Positions 9,666-18,571 of a stretch of 64,000 nucleotides of DNA are shown piece by piece (within the stretch, counting starts at the first letter, position 1; each line of letters begins with the position of its first letter). The translations under genes and the position numbers were made by a program. The notes beneath the pieces were generated by a model, which saw nothing but the letters and a program-made list of their open reading frames with translations, was not told where the DNA came from and did no database searches. The stretch spans positions 558,001 to 622,000 of the forward strand of contig NZ_JABWMH010000002.1 in the NCBI RefSeq assembly GCF_013371215.1, read 5' to 3'. Origin of the DNA: Parasphingorhabdus flavimaris (GTDB lineage: Bacteria > Pseudomonadota > Alphaproteobacteria > Sphingomonadales > Sphingomonadaceae).

Positions 9666-10943
9666 TTACTTCTTCGGCCCCAGGAAGCCGAACATGTCGC
9701 CGCCGATCTTGCGCATCTGGATTTCTTCCGCGCCTTCGGTGATCCGGTAGCGGCGGTGGTGGCGGTAGATATGTTCGAACGGCTTGTGGCGCGAATAGCC
9801 CATGCCGCCGTGGACCTGCATCGCGCGATCGGCCGCGTCGCAGACCAGCCGGTTCGCGCGATAGTTGCACATGCTGACCTGGGCGGAGAGATATTTGGCG
9901 ACGTCGGGTTTCGGCATCGTGTCCATCTTGGCCGCCGTAGCGTAGATCAGCTGGCGAAGCATGGCGGCTTCCGTGTGCAGCTCGACCAGCGGAAACTGGA
10001 TTCCCTGGTTGACTGACAATGGCTTACCAAACGGTTTGCGCTCGCCGGCATATTTTACGGCTTCATCGATGCAATATTGCGCCGCGCCGAGCGACGAGGC
10101 TGCCTGGCGTATGCGGTTCTCATGCACAAAATGCTGGGCGCAGGCGAGACCCATCTCAAGATCGCCAAGCACTGCATCTGCCGGAATCCAGACATTTTTA
10201 TAGGAGCATTTCGGATGGTCTGTGGGCATGTTCAATGTCCACATATATTCGCCGATTTCAAAGCCCTTGGCATCCACCGGAACGATGAAGCAGCCGATTC
10301 CCCTTGCGTCGCCGTCCTTGCCGCTGTGCCGGGCAAAGGTCATCACGTGCGAAGCCTTGTGCAGGCCGGTGGTCCACATCTTGTTGCCGTTGATCAGCCA
10401 GCCATCGACCCCTTCGTGGGCGACGGGTATCGCGGTCGTGTCCATCCATGTCGCATCGGAACCGTGATCTTCTTCGGTCAGCCCGAAGCACCAGCCCATT
10501 TTCCCGGCCAGCATCTGTGGAATATATTCCTGTTTCTGCTGTTCGGTGCCAAAGTCGCGGAGCATGAGCGGCTGCACGAGATTACCGACGATGGAATTTT
10601 CATTCTGCAGATCATTGTGCAGACCCAGGCCCTTGTGGGCGAGATGCTCGCGAATCCGCGCCATTCCGAGATTGGTGCCGTTCTGGCCGCCAAATTCTTC
10701 GGGCAGGGCATAGCGATAATGGCCGGCGGCATCGGCAACCTGCCGCATCTCGACCAGCAGCGCCTCCCATTCTTCGGTCGGCAGTCCCTGGTTTTCCCAG
10801 TTGGTCCGCGCGTCTTCGCGGCGGTGATCGAAAAAGCGGATATTGTCGTCGCGCTGCTCGATCGGCTTGATCTCCCGTTCGATAAAGTCATCGAGGACAG
10901 CCAGATAATCTTCAATCACCTGCGGAATTTCGAAACTGGTCAT
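9666..10943 (-). CDS. Acyl-CoA dehydrogenase family protein
   Basis: A 425-residue flavoprotein of the acyl-CoA dehydrogenase family. It has the N-terminal helical domain, the FAD/substrate loop WCFGLTEEDHGSDATWMDTTA, the middle beta domain (WLINGNKMWTTG, NVWIPADAVLGD) and the C-terminal helical domain with QVHGGMGYSRHKPFEHIYRHHRRYRITEG. It resembles the dehydrogenase part of ACAD10/11-type enzymes. The start is taken at the ATG of the ATGA overlap with the upstream kinase-like gene (10940-10943), not the earlier in-frame codon at 10955. The 131 bases after it, up to trpS2, hold nothing recognisable. Confidence 0.9.
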   Translation of the reverse strand: MTSFEIPQVIEDYLAVLDDFIEREIKPIEQRDDNIRFFDHRREDARTNWENQGLPTEEWEALLVEMRQVADAAGHYRYALPEEFGGQNGTNLGMARIREHLAHKGLGLHNDLQNENSIVGNLVQPLMLRDFGTEQQKQEYIPQMLAGKMGWCFGLTEEDHGSDATWMDTTAIPVAHEGVDGWLINGNKMWTTGLHKASHVMTFARHSGKDGDARGIGCFIVPVDAKGFEIGEYMWTLNMPTDHPKCSYKNVWIPADAVLGDLEMGLACAQHFVHENRIRQAASSLGAAQYCIDEAVKYAGERKPFGKPLSVNQGIQFPLVELHTEAAMLRQLIYATAAKMDTMPKPDVAKYLSAQVSMCNYRANRLVCDAADRAMQVHGGMGYSRHKPFEHIYRHHRRYRITEGAEEIQMRKIGGDMFGFLGPKK

Positions 10944-12343
10944 GACGGACTCCATTTGTTGAGCGCGACCCTGAGGCCGGCATATTTGGGTTGATCGATG
11001 GACAGGCGTTCAAGAGCGGAAAGCCGCAGATGGTTCCAGATGCCCGGAGCGGTGATTTCGATATCCCCCTTCGCGAGGCCGGTGCACAGCTGTTCGTGGT
11101 CATGGCCGATCGCAGCGAGCCGGGCCTGGGCGGCATCGCGAAAGCCCGGACCCCATGCAGCCTGGCGGCGCGCGATGCCGAGCGCATTGCCGGCGACCCG
11201 CGACTGGAACTTGTCATGACCCTGCAGATCGGGCTGCACGGTCCCGCTATTCCATTCGCCGAGAGCGGTGAGAAGCTCGTCATAACCGGTCTCGCCGGTC
11301 ACGGCTTTTTCCCCGGACGTTGACCAGTCCAGCGAGGTGCACAGCCGTTCGGGGAGAATATCCTCGAATAGCAAGGCGAGATCAATCTCGACCTCAGAGA
11401 CGCGGCGGCCGATCACCGTGCGCTCGAGCGAGCGGTCTCCGTGGCTGCGCCAGATCTGGCCCATGACCATGCAGGCCACGCCCCACCACAGGGTCGAGTA
11501 AATGAGCCAGAAGCGAAAACGGTCGGCGTCAACATTCTTGCCGCTCGCTTCGGCATAGGCCTGCAAGAGCGATTCGGCGCTGTCGAAGCCGCCGGCAAGT
11601 TTCTCGTAATGGCCGAATCGCCAGCTTGGCGTGCACAGATAGGCAAGGTCCTGGACCGGATCGCCAAGCCGGATCAGCTCCCAGTCGAGCACTGCGGAAA
11701 GCCCCTGATGGTCGATCATCAGATTGCCCATGCGAAAGTCGCCGTGGACCAGCTTCTTCTCCGATGCGCCTGGCGCGTTCTCGTTCAACCAGTGAAAGGC
11801 ATATTCATAGATCGGGATTTTGCCGCCAATCTCGTCATATTTGTCCTTCTGGAGTCGAATCAGTTCTGCGGGCGAGAAATAGTCCAGCGAAGCGGGCAGC
11901 GACTCCACCGGTATCCGGTGAATGGCCGCGAGTTCCCGCGCGCATTGCCCGGTCAGATTGTCTTCGGCCTCGGCAAAGTCCGGATTGCCGAGTATCTTGT
12001 GGGGCAGGGTTTCGCCCTCTGCCTTGGTCATAATAAAGCCGTCGCCCAGACCATGTTCGGGGCGAAGCCTGCCGCGAACCTGCGGCGCGGTCACTCCCTC
12101 GCCACGGGCCAGTTCGATAATATCCGCCTGAGTCGCCAGCGGAACCCCGCGCAAACCGTCATCATCCGCGGAAAGGCCATCGGGCAGGCGACGCAGGACA
12201 AGCTGTTCGCCGCCATAGGAGAAGCCCCAGCTTTCCATGCTGGCGCCGCCTGAAAGCCGCCGCAATTGGCCGAGTTCGCCATCTGCACCAAATGTTTCGG
12301 TGCAATAGGCTGCCAGTTTTTTTTCGAAGTCCTCTCCCCGCAT
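10940..12343 (-). CDS. Aminoglycoside phosphotransferase-fold kinase fused to DUF6285-like domain
   Basis: A 467-residue protein. Residues about 1-330 are an APH/choline-kinase-like fold: glycine-rich LSGGASMESWGFSY, catalytic loop LVHGDFRMGNLMID and metal site VLDWELIRLGDP. The last 120 residues (ELLTALGEWNSGT to ALNKWSPS) look like the DUF6285 domain, usually a separate protein in this gene neighbourhood. In ACAD10/11 proteins an APH-like kinase domain is joined to an acyl-CoA dehydrogenase and works on hydroxy-acyl substrates. Here the partner dehydrogenase is encoded immediately downstream with an ATGA overlap. I infer a two-protein equivalent that phosphorylates and then eliminates 4-hydroxy-acyl-CoA. 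The DUF6285 assignment is less certain. Confidence 0.82.
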   Translation of the reverse strand: MRGEDFEKKLAAYCTETFGADGELGQLRRLSGGASMESWGFSYGGEQLVLRRLPDGLSADDDGLRGVPLATQADIIELARGEGVTAPQVRGRLRPEHGLGDGFIMTKAEGETLPHKILGNPDFAEAEDNLTGQCARELAAIHRIPVESLPASLDYFSPAELIRLQKDKYDEIGGKIPIYEYAFHWLNENAPGASEKKLVHGDFRMGNLMIDHQGLSAVLDWELIRLGDPVQDLAYLCTPSWRFGHYEKLAGGFDSAESLLQAYAEASGKNVDADRFRFWLIYSTLWWGVACMVMGQIWRSHGDRSLERTVIGRRVSEVEIDLALLFEDILPERLCTSLDWSTSGEKAVTGETGYDELLTALGEWNSGTVQPDLQGHDKFQSRVAGNALGIARRQAAWGPGFRDAAQARLAAIGHDHEQLCTGLAKGDIEITAPGIWNHLRLSALERLSIDQPKYAGLRVALNKWSPS

Positions 12344-12403
12344 AAGTCGAGCTTAATCAAGCAATTAAAATAGCGCAATGCTTTTACCTGTGGTGCGCGA
12401 CGC

Positions 12404-12432
12404 TTGCATGACCAATCAATCGTGCCTAATTC
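12404..12432 (+). promoter_or_regulatory. Candidate sigma-70 promoter of the fab operon
   Basis: TTGCAT (12404-12409), a 17-base spacer and TAATTC (12427-12432), about 32 bases before the chosen fabD start. Confidence 0.45.
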
Positions 12433-12463
12433 GCTCAATCATATTTGAGGAATGGGGATCGAC

Positions 12464-13399
12464 ATGCGTGCATTTATTTTTCCGGGACAGGGCAGCCAGG
12501 CTGTCGGCATGGGCAAGACACTTGCCGAGGCGAGCAGTACCGCGCGGGAAGTATTCGAAGAAGTCGATCATGCGCTGGAGCAAAGTCTGTTCAAACTGAT
12601 GTGCGACGGGCCGCTGGACGAGTTGACCCTCACCGAAAATGCCCAGCCGGCAATCATGGCCAACGCGATTGCCACCTTGCGGGTGATGGAAAAGGACGGC
12701 GGCAAGTCGCTGGGCGATATCTGCAGCTATGTCGCGGGCCACAGCCTCGGTGAATATAGCGCCTTGTGCGCAGCCGGCGCGCTCGACCTGACCACCACCG
12801 CCGAACTGCTCAAGCTGCGCGGCCAGTCGATGCAAAAGGCCGTGCCGGTGGGCGAGGGCGGCATGGCGGCCCTGCTCGGAGCCGATATCAAAAAGGCCTC
12901 GGCGCTGGCCAACGCGTCGTCCGAGGGTGAAGTCTGTACCGTTGCCAATGACAATGACCCGACCCAGGTGGTGATCTCCGGCCATACCGGCGCAATCGAG
13001 CGCGCCATAGCCGCGGCCAAGGATCATGGTATCAAGCGGGGCATATTGCTTCCGGTGTCGGCACCTTTTCACTGTTCGCTGATGGAGCCTGCGGCCGAGG
13101 CGATGGAAGAGGCCCTGGCCGAAGCCAATCTATTCTCGCCGATTGTGCCGGTCTTTGCCAATGTCACCGCTGCGCCCGTCTCCGATGCCGACGAAATCCG
13201 CGACCTTCTGGTCCGGCAAGTCACCGGAACCGTGCGCTGGCGGGAATCGGTCGGCAATATGACAGAAGCCGGCGTCGAGCAATTTGTGGAATTTGGCGGC
13301 AAGGTCCTGACCGGCATGGTCGGACGGATCGCTCCGGATGCAGAAACCGCCAGCCTGATTTCGATGGATGATATCGAGGGTTTTCTGAAGAGCCTGTGA
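12464..13399 (+). CDS. fabD: Malonyl-CoA:ACP transacylase
   Basis: A 311-residue acyltransferase that loads malonyl from CoA onto acyl carrier protein for fatty acid synthesis. It begins MRAFIFPGQGSQAVGMGK. The nucleophile elbow is VAGHSLGEYSAL, the conserved Arg is in LLKLRGQSMQ and the catalytic His is in SAPFHCSLMEPA. I start at ATG 12464, which gives the family N-terminus. The in-frame ATG at 12452 would touch its own ribosome site. First gene of fabD-fabG-(secreted protein)-acpP-fabF. Confidence 0.96.
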   Translation: MRAFIFPGQGSQAVGMGKTLAEASSTAREVFEEVDHALEQSLFKLMCDGPLDELTLTENAQPAIMANAIATLRVMEKDGGKSLGDICSYVAGHSLGEYSALCAAGALDLTTTAELLKLRGQSMQKAVPVGEGGMAALLGADIKKASALANASSEGEVCTVANDNDPTQVVISGHTGAIERAIAAAKDHGIKRGILLPVSAPFHCSLMEPAAEAMEEALAEANLFSPIVPVFANVTAAPVSDADEIRDLLVRQVTGTVRWRESVGNMTEAGVEQFVEFGGKVLTGMVGRIAPDAETASLISMDDIEGFLKSL

Positions 13400-13448
13400 G
13401 TGCAGATTGATCCGGTCTTGATGAACTGGAATTTTGAAGGAATATGCT

Positions 13449-14192
13449 ATGTTTGATCTAAGTGGAATGACGGCACTGGTAACCGGCGCATCGGGCGGTA
13501 TCGGTTCGGCCATTGCCAAATCCCTTGCCGCACAGGGTGCTACCGTCGCGCTGTCCGGCACGCGCATGCACGTGCTAATGGAGATGATCCCGGACATGGC
13601 GGGGGACGGCCATATCGTCATGCCGTGCGATCTTTCCAAACCCGAAGAAGTAGACGCCCTGGTCCCGGACACGGTAGCGAAACTCGGCAAGCTCGACATA
13701 TTGGTCAACAATGCCGGAATCACCCGCGACGGTCTGGTGATGCGGATGTCGGACGATGATTTTTCCGATGTGATCCGGGTCAACCTGGAATCGGCCTTTC
13801 GGCTGATCCGGGCCGCAGCCCGGCCGATGATGAAGGCGCGCAATGGCCGAATCATTTCGATCAGTTCGGTGGTCGGCGCAACCGGCAACCCCGGACAGGC
13901 CAATTATGTCGCGTCCAAGGCCGGCCTCGTCGGCATGTCCAAGGCGCTCGCGCAGGAACTGGCCTCGCGCAACATCACCGTGAATTGCGTCGCACCCGGT
14001 TTTATCGAAACGCCCATGACCGACGCGCTGACCGATGCCCAGAAAGACGAGATCAACCGCAAGATTCCGGCGGGCAAAATGGGCAGCGTTGACGATATTG
14101 CCGCCGCCGTCGTCTATCTGGCGAGCCAGGAAGCCTCCTATGTCACCGGCCAGACGCTGCACGTGAATGGCGGCATGGCGATGCTCGGCTAG
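13449..14192 (+). CDS. fabG: 3-oxoacyl-ACP reductase
   Basis: A 247-residue short-chain dehydrogenase reducing 3-oxoacyl-ACP with NADPH. It shows the Rossmann motif TGASGGIG, NNAG, the catalytic Ser-Tyr-Lys in SISSVVGATGNPGQANYVASKAG, and the C-terminal YVTGQTLHVNGGMAMLG. GAAGGA (13436-13441) places the start at ATG 13449. The TTG five codons earlier lies within that ribosome site. Confidence 0.96.
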   Translation: MFDLSGMTALVTGASGGIGSAIAKSLAAQGATVALSGTRMHVLMEMIPDMAGDGHIVMPCDLSKPEEVDALVPDTVAKLGKLDILVNNAGITRDGLVMRMSDDDFSDVIRVNLESAFRLIRAAARPMMKARNGRIISISSVVGATGNPGQANYVASKAGLVGMSKALAQELASRNITVNCVAPGFIETPMTDALTDAQKDEINRKIPAGKMGSVDDIAAAVVYLASQEASYVTGQTLHVNGGMAMLG

Positions 14193-14205
14193 GACCAGCC
14201 TCCGG

Positions 14206-14739
14206 ATGTTATCAACTTTGCTGCTTTTTGCGGCTGCGGGCCTTCAGCCCGCGATGCCGAGCCACGGCCTGCTGACGATTGAAGGCCTTGACTGTATCAG
14301 CAGCCAGATCCCGGCCGATCGGGCGCAGGCGTATTATGCCTTGGCCCGCAGAGGCAAGGAGGCAGAGGCTTTCGAAAAGGAGCGCAGCCTTGCAGAAAAA
14401 TGCCAGACCGAGCACAGGTGGTCGGACATCCAGACTCGGAACGCTTTCCGGATTTCGGTGATGGATGGCTGGCTGCTGGAAGAAGGGCTGATCGAGAGAA
14501 TCCGGAATCTGGGTGATTTCAAGCCGTTTCTTGATCAATATTACGCGGATAATGTCAGCGCGACCGGGCGGCAGATGTTGGAAGATGTCTTCCAGTCCGG
14601 AAAGATGGACCAGGACCTGACCGCCGCTGGCTATCCGGAACAGGCGGAAATGCGGGAATGGGTCCATGATTATTTTGAATGGCGGGCCACGCTTTGGGGC
14701 ATCGAGGATGATTTTCGCAACGGGGAACTGCGCCAATAA
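14206..14739 (+). CDS. Hypothetical exported protein within the fab cluster
   Basis: A 177-residue protein of unknown function. It starts MLSTLLLFAAAGLQPAMPSHG, a short hydrophobic signal-like segment, so it is probably exported. The mature part is helical and charged, with KEAEAFEKERSLAEKCQ and several Trp residues near the end. No catalytic motif is apparent. The start is taken at ATG 14206, the beginning of the signal segment. An earlier frame overlaps fabG and lacks support. It lies 13 bases after fabG and 97 before acpP, so it is probably co-transcribed with fabG. Confidence 0.6.
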   Translation: MLSTLLLFAAAGLQPAMPSHGLLTIEGLDCISSQIPADRAQAYYALARRGKEAEAFEKERSLAEKCQTEHRWSDIQTRNAFRISVMDGWLLEEGLIERIRNLGDFKPFLDQYYADNVSATGRQMLEDVFQSGKMDQDLTAAGYPEQAEMREWVHDYFEWRATLWGIEDDFRNGELRQ

Positions 14740-14836
14740 ATTCGCTGGTATCACAAAGCTGTTCTTGCCCTCTTGCAAGCGGCGCGGCATGCCAGTAGGA
14801 CAAACGCGAAATTAATAAAACTAAGAAGGAACTCTC

Positions 14837-15073
14837 ATGAGTGAGACTGCAGACCGGGTTAAAAAGATTGTTGTTGAGCATCTGGGCGTTGAAGCTGACA
14901 AGGTAACCGAAGAAGCGGCGTTCATCGATGATCTTGGCGCTGACAGCCTCGACATTGTTGAGCTGGTAATGGCGTTCGAAGAAGAATTCAGCGTCGAAAT
15001 TCCAGACGATGCGGCCGAAAAGATCGGCACCGTCAAGGATGCCATCGATTTCATCGATAAAAACAAGGGTTAA
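14837..15073 (+). CDS. acpP: Acyl carrier protein
   Basis: A 78-residue ACP. The phosphopantetheine attachment site is Ser37 in [21 protein letters not shown], and the acidic helix II follows. AAGGAA precedes the ATG. The carrier for all fatty acid synthesis intermediates made by the neighbouring fab enzymes. It is followed by a perfect 8-bp inverted repeat (GAGGTGCG/CGCACCTC, about 15081-15109) without a T-run, then a true terminator. Confidence 0.98.
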   Translation: MSETADRVKKIVVEHLGVEADKVTEEAAFIDDLGADSLDIVELVMAFEEEFSVEIPDDAAEKIGTVKDAIDFIDKNKG

Positions 15074-15139
15074 TTGATTTTGAGGTGCGGCCATTGACTG
15101 GGCGCACCTCGGGCCAAATGATCGCTGAAAGACAGCAAA

Positions 15140-15192
15140 GCGGCTCACCGGCCCGGGGAGGATTTCCTGAACCGGTGGCCGTTTTTTATTTT
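15140..15192 (+). terminator. Intrinsic terminator after acpP
   Basis: CGGC-(T)-CACCGG pairs with CCGGTGGCCG with a one-base bulge, followed directly by TTTTTTATTTT. It separates acpP from fabF, so fabF-mltG may have its own promoter or rely on partial read-through. Confidence 0.8.
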
Positions 15193-15224
15193 GGGCAGGC
15201 TAAGCCCGCAAGGAGAAGCATGAT

Positions 15225-16481
15225 ATGCGTCGTGTAGTTGTAACCGGAATGGGCCTGGTGACGCCGCTGGGCGGGGATGTGGAAACGACCTGGAGCAATA
15301 TATTGGCTTCCCGGTCCGGTGCCGGGAAAATCACCCATTTCGACGCGTCCGACCAGAAATGCCACATCGCTTGCGAAGTGAAGCCGGCCGACCACGAATT
15401 TGGGTTCGATCCCAACCTCCGCGTCGACCACAAGGTGCAGCGCCAGGTTGACCCCTTCATCATCTACGGCATTGATGCCGCCGGACAGGCGTTTGAAGAT
15501 GCCGGTCTCACCGACATGTCGGAAGAAGACCGCTTCCGTACCGGTTGTTCGATCGGTTCGGGTATCGGCGGCCTTCCGGGAATCGAAAAAGAATCGCTGG
15601 TGCTTGCAGAGCGCGGCCCGGGACGGGTTAGCCCGCATTTTGTCCATGGTCGTCTGATCAATCTGATCTCCGGTCAGGTTTCGATCAAATATGGCCTGAT
15701 GGGCCCCAATCACGCAGTGGTTACCGCCTGTTCGACCGGCGCGCACAGCATTGGCGACGCGGCGCGGATGATCGCGCTTGACGATGCCGACGTGATGTTG
15801 GCCGGCGGCGCGGAAGCGACGATCTGCCCGATCGGCATCGCCGGTTTTGCGCAGGCAAAGGCACTTTCCACCAAACGCAATGATGATCCAACGAAGGCCT
15901 CCCGACCCTATGACAAGGACCGCGACGGTTTTGTGATGGGCGAGGGCGCCGGGGTTGTGGTTCTGGAAGAATATGAGCGGGCGAAAGCGCGCGGTGCCAA
16001 GATATATTGCGAAGTGGTCGGCTATGGCCTGTCCGGCGATGCCTATCATGTGACCGCACCGCATCCCGAAGGCATTGGTGCCTACAACTCGATGGCGATG
16101 GCGCTCAAGCGTTCGGGCCTGACCACTGCCGATATCGACTATGTCAACGCACATGGAACCTCGACCATGGCCGACACGCTCGAACTGGCCGCGATCCGCC
16201 GTCTGTTCGGTGATGACATTGCGACCATGTCGATGAGCTCGACCAAATCGGCAATCGGGCATCTGCTCGGCGGCGCCGGTGCGGTGGAAGCCATTTTCAG
16301 CATTCTGGCGATGCGCGACCAGACCGTTCCTCCGACGCTGAATCTTGATGATCCCGAAGAGGAGTGCGCTGGTGTCGATCTGGTCCCGCATTTTGCCAAA
16401 CAGCGCAAGGTGAAGGCTGTGCTCAGCAACAGCTTTGGCTTTGGCGGAACCAATGCCAGCATCATCATGAAAGCGATCTAG
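15225..16481 (+). CDS. fabF: 3-oxoacyl-ACP synthase II
   Basis: A 418-residue condensing enzyme that elongates acyl-ACP with malonyl-ACP. It starts MRRVVVTGMGLVTPLGGDVETTW. The nucleophile is Cys169 in VVTACSTGAHSIGDAAR. The catalytic histidines are in VNAHGTSTMADTLE and SAIGHLLGGAGAVE. It ends FGFGGTNASIIMK. Length is canonical. mltG begins four bases after the stop, the same pairing seen in many Proteobacteria. Confidence 0.97.
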   Translation: MRRVVVTGMGLVTPLGGDVETTWSNILASRSGAGKITHFDASDQKCHIACEVKPADHEFGFDPNLRVDHKVQRQVDPFIIYGIDAAGQAFEDAGLTDMSEEDRFRTGCSIGSGIGGLPGIEKESLVLAERGPGRVSPHFVHGRLINLISGQVSIKYGLMGPNHAVVTACSTGAHSIGDAARMIALDDADVMLAGGAEATICPIGIAGFAQAKALSTKRNDDPTKASRPYDKDRDGFVMGEGAGVVVLEEYERAKARGAKIYCEVVGYGLSGDAYHVTAPHPEGIGAYNSMAMALKRSGLTTADIDYVNAHGTSTMADTLELAAIRRLFGDDIATMSMSSTKSAIGHLLGGAGAVEAIFSILAMRDQTVPPTLNLDDPEEECAGVDLVPHFAKQRKVKAVLSNSFGFGGTNASIIMKAI

Positions 16482-16485
16482 CAAT

Positions 16486-17457
16486 ATGCGCCGCCTTGGT
16501 TGCCTGATACTGGCGGCAGCCGCGATCATCGCAGTCCTGCTGGCGGGGAATTTCCTCTATGGCTGGAACGCCAGCGGTCCGCTGGAAAATCAGCGGACGA
16601 TCATCATCAAATCCGGTTCGAGCCTGGCCATGGCGGCCGAGGCGATGGAATCGGAAGGTGTGATCAAGTCTGCCGACGCTTTTCTGAACCGGGCGAAGAT
16701 TCTTGGCGGGTCTGAACCGATCAAGGCCGGAGAGTTCGAGATTCCGGCGGGCGCCAGCAATGCCCAGATTCTGGATATCCTGCAGGGCGGGAAATCCGTC
16801 CAGCGGCTGATCACGGTTCCCGAAGGCACTCCTTCGATCATCGTCTACGAGAAACTGATGGCCGAAGATCTGCTCAAGGGCGATATTCCTGTCCCGGCAG
16901 AAGGCTCGATTCTGCCGGACAGCTACAGTTTCGAACGCGGCGAACAACGGTCGGCAGTGCTGCAGAGAATGCAAAAGGCGATGACCGATACGCTGGCCGA
17001 GCTTTGGCCGACGCGGACGAAGTCGAGCGTCGTCAAGACACCGCAGGAAGCGATCATATTGGCCGCGATCGTCGAGAAAGAGACCGCCTTGGCCCGTGAG
17101 CGCAGGACCGTGGCAGGCGTGTACAGCAATCGGGTTCGCAAGAATATGATGCTGCAGGCCGACCCGACCATCATTTATCCGATCACCAAGGGCAAACCGC
17201 TCGGACGCCGCATTCGTCAGTCGGAAATCGCACAGGTCAACGATTATAACACGTATGCGATGGTTGGTCTGCCCAAGGGCCCGATTGCCAATCCCGGTCG
17301 TGCTTCGATCGAAGCGGTGCTGAACCCCGCAAAAACCAGCGCGCTCTATTTTGTGGCCGACGGGAAGGGCGGGCATATTTTTGCGGATACGTTGAAAGAG
17401 CATAACGCAAATGTCGAGAAATGGTTCGCGATACGCCGCGAGCGCGGAGAAATGTAG
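16486..17457 (+). CDS. mltG: Endolytic murein transglycosylase MltG
   Basis: A 323-residue membrane-anchored YceG/MltG lytic transglycosylase that cuts nascent peptidoglycan glycan strands. It has an N-terminal transmembrane helix (LILAAAAIIAVLLAGNFLYGW), a LysM-like region (ITVPEGTPSIIVYEKLM), then the catalytic domain with ILPDSYSFERGE, the catalytic Glu in IILAAIVEKETALARER, QADPTIIYP and NDYNTYAMVGLPKGPIANPGRASIEAVL. Immediately downstream of fabF. Confidence 0.95.
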   Translation: MRRLGCLILAAAAIIAVLLAGNFLYGWNASGPLENQRTIIIKSGSSLAMAAEAMESEGVIKSADAFLNRAKILGGSEPIKAGEFEIPAGASNAQILDILQGGKSVQRLITVPEGTPSIIVYEKLMAEDLLKGDIPVPAEGSILPDSYSFERGEQRSAVLQRMQKAMTDTLAELWPTRTKSSVVKTPQEAIILAAIVEKETALARERRTVAGVYSNRVRKNMMLQADPTIIYPITKGKPLGRRIRQSEIAQVNDYNTYAMVGLPKGPIANPGRASIEAVLNPAKTSALYFVADGKGGHIFADTLKEHNANVEKWFAIRRERGEM

Positions 17458-17466
17458 GAGCCCGAT

Positions 17467-18534
17467 ATGTCGGCACGACTGGTTGAGGTCATCACACCCG
17501 ACGCTGAGATATCGCGGACGAAATCGATTATTCAAAAGCACTGCAGTCGCTTCTGGCAGGAACCGGTGCCTGACGGACTGGAAAAATTCTCCTGCGTCGT
17601 GGCGAGCCGGACAATAGAGCCACTGGTCGCCGAACTTGCCGGCGTTCTGAAAGACATAGCCGGGTTTTCGGTGCTGATCCTGCAGGTCGAGGCAGTCCTG
17701 CCTGAAATCCCCGAGCTCGAAGAGCTTGCGCCATCTCCATCCGGCGACCGCAAGCCGCCCAGCAGGCTCGAGGCCTTCTTTACCCGCGACCGGATCAGCA
17801 CCAACGAACTCTATGATGATATTGAGGCCAGTCTGGAACTGCGTCCCAATTATCTGCTGACAGTGGTTCTTTCGGTCCTGATCGCCGCACTTGGCATGCG
17901 CAGTGGCCAGACCGCCGTGGTCATCGGCGCGATGATAATCGCCCCGCTGCTTGGCCCGACCATGGCAATGGCGATGGCCGCTACTCTGGGAGACAGGGCG
18001 CTTGGCCGCCGTGCGGTCAGCACGCTCGTCGTCGGCATTGTTGCGGCGCTGGCGTTCACATTTCTGCTCGGCATGTTTATCGAGGTCAATCCGCTTGTAC
18101 CGGAACTCAGGAACCGCACGATCGTCCACCCCGCCGACATCGCGCTGGCGCTGGCCTGCGGTGCGGCGGGCGTGCTGGCGTTCAGCCAGGGGGCCTCGCT
18201 CTCGCTGGTCGGCGTCATGATCGCGGTGGCGCTCGTGCCGCCGATTGCTGCAGCCGGGCTGTTTCTGGGCAGCGGAGAAGAGATGCTCGGCTTCAGAGCG
18301 CTCTTTTTGCTCGCCACCAACCTGGTCTGCATCAACGTGGCGGGAATAATTACCTTTCTGGTGCAGGGACTACCACCCCGAAACTGGCGAATCACAAGCG
18401 GCGCATTCCTGATCTGGCTGGCGATATTGCTTCTGTTCGTGGGGCTGGTCGGCGGGCGTTTCGCGGTTGACGAAAACATTCCGCTATTCAGCGATAGTGG
18501 GCCATTGCCGGAGGGGGACAACGCGGCTCGATAA
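17467..18534 (+). CDS. DUF389 family membrane protein
   Basis: A 355-residue protein of the DUF389/TIGR00341 family, function unknown. The N-terminal 110 residues are soluble. About seven hydrophobic segments follow from residue 130: LLTVVLSVLIAALGMRSGQTAVVIGAMIIAPLLGP is the family signature, then VVGIVAALAFTFLLGMF, ASLSLVGVMIAVALVPPIAAAGL and others to the end. It begins nine bases after mltG and is probably the last gene of that operon. Confidence 0.85.
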   Translation: MSARLVEVITPDAEISRTKSIIQKHCSRFWQEPVPDGLEKFSCVVASRTIEPLVAELAGVLKDIAGFSVLILQVEAVLPEIPELEELAPSPSGDRKPPSRLEAFFTRDRISTNELYDDIEASLELRPNYLLTVVLSVLIAALGMRSGQTAVVIGAMIIAPLLGPTMAMAMAATLGDRALGRRAVSTLVVGIVAALAFTFLLGMFIEVNPLVPELRNRTIVHPADIALALACGAAGVLAFSQGASLSLVGVMIAVALVPPIAAAGLFLGSGEEMLGFRALFLLATNLVCINVAGIITFLVQGLPPRNWRITSGAFLIWLAILLLFVGLVGGRFAVDENIPLFSDSGPLPEGDNAAR

Positions 18535-18571
18535 TCGTGATTCTGCCGACGCGACACCACTGTTCCCGTGA

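Noticed and set aside
12452-12463. Upstream ATG as the fabD start
   Set aside because: It would directly abut its only possible ribosome site (GAGGA) and add residues not found in the family.
15081-15109. Perfect 8-bp inverted repeat GAGGTGCG/CGCACCTC after acpP as a terminator
   Set aside because: No T-run follows. The real terminator is the hairpin at about 15140-15192.
16465-18129. A 554-codon minus-strand frame across mltG and the DUF389 gene
   Set aside because: Both plus-strand genes have full family motifs in this stretch, and the antisense protein has none.
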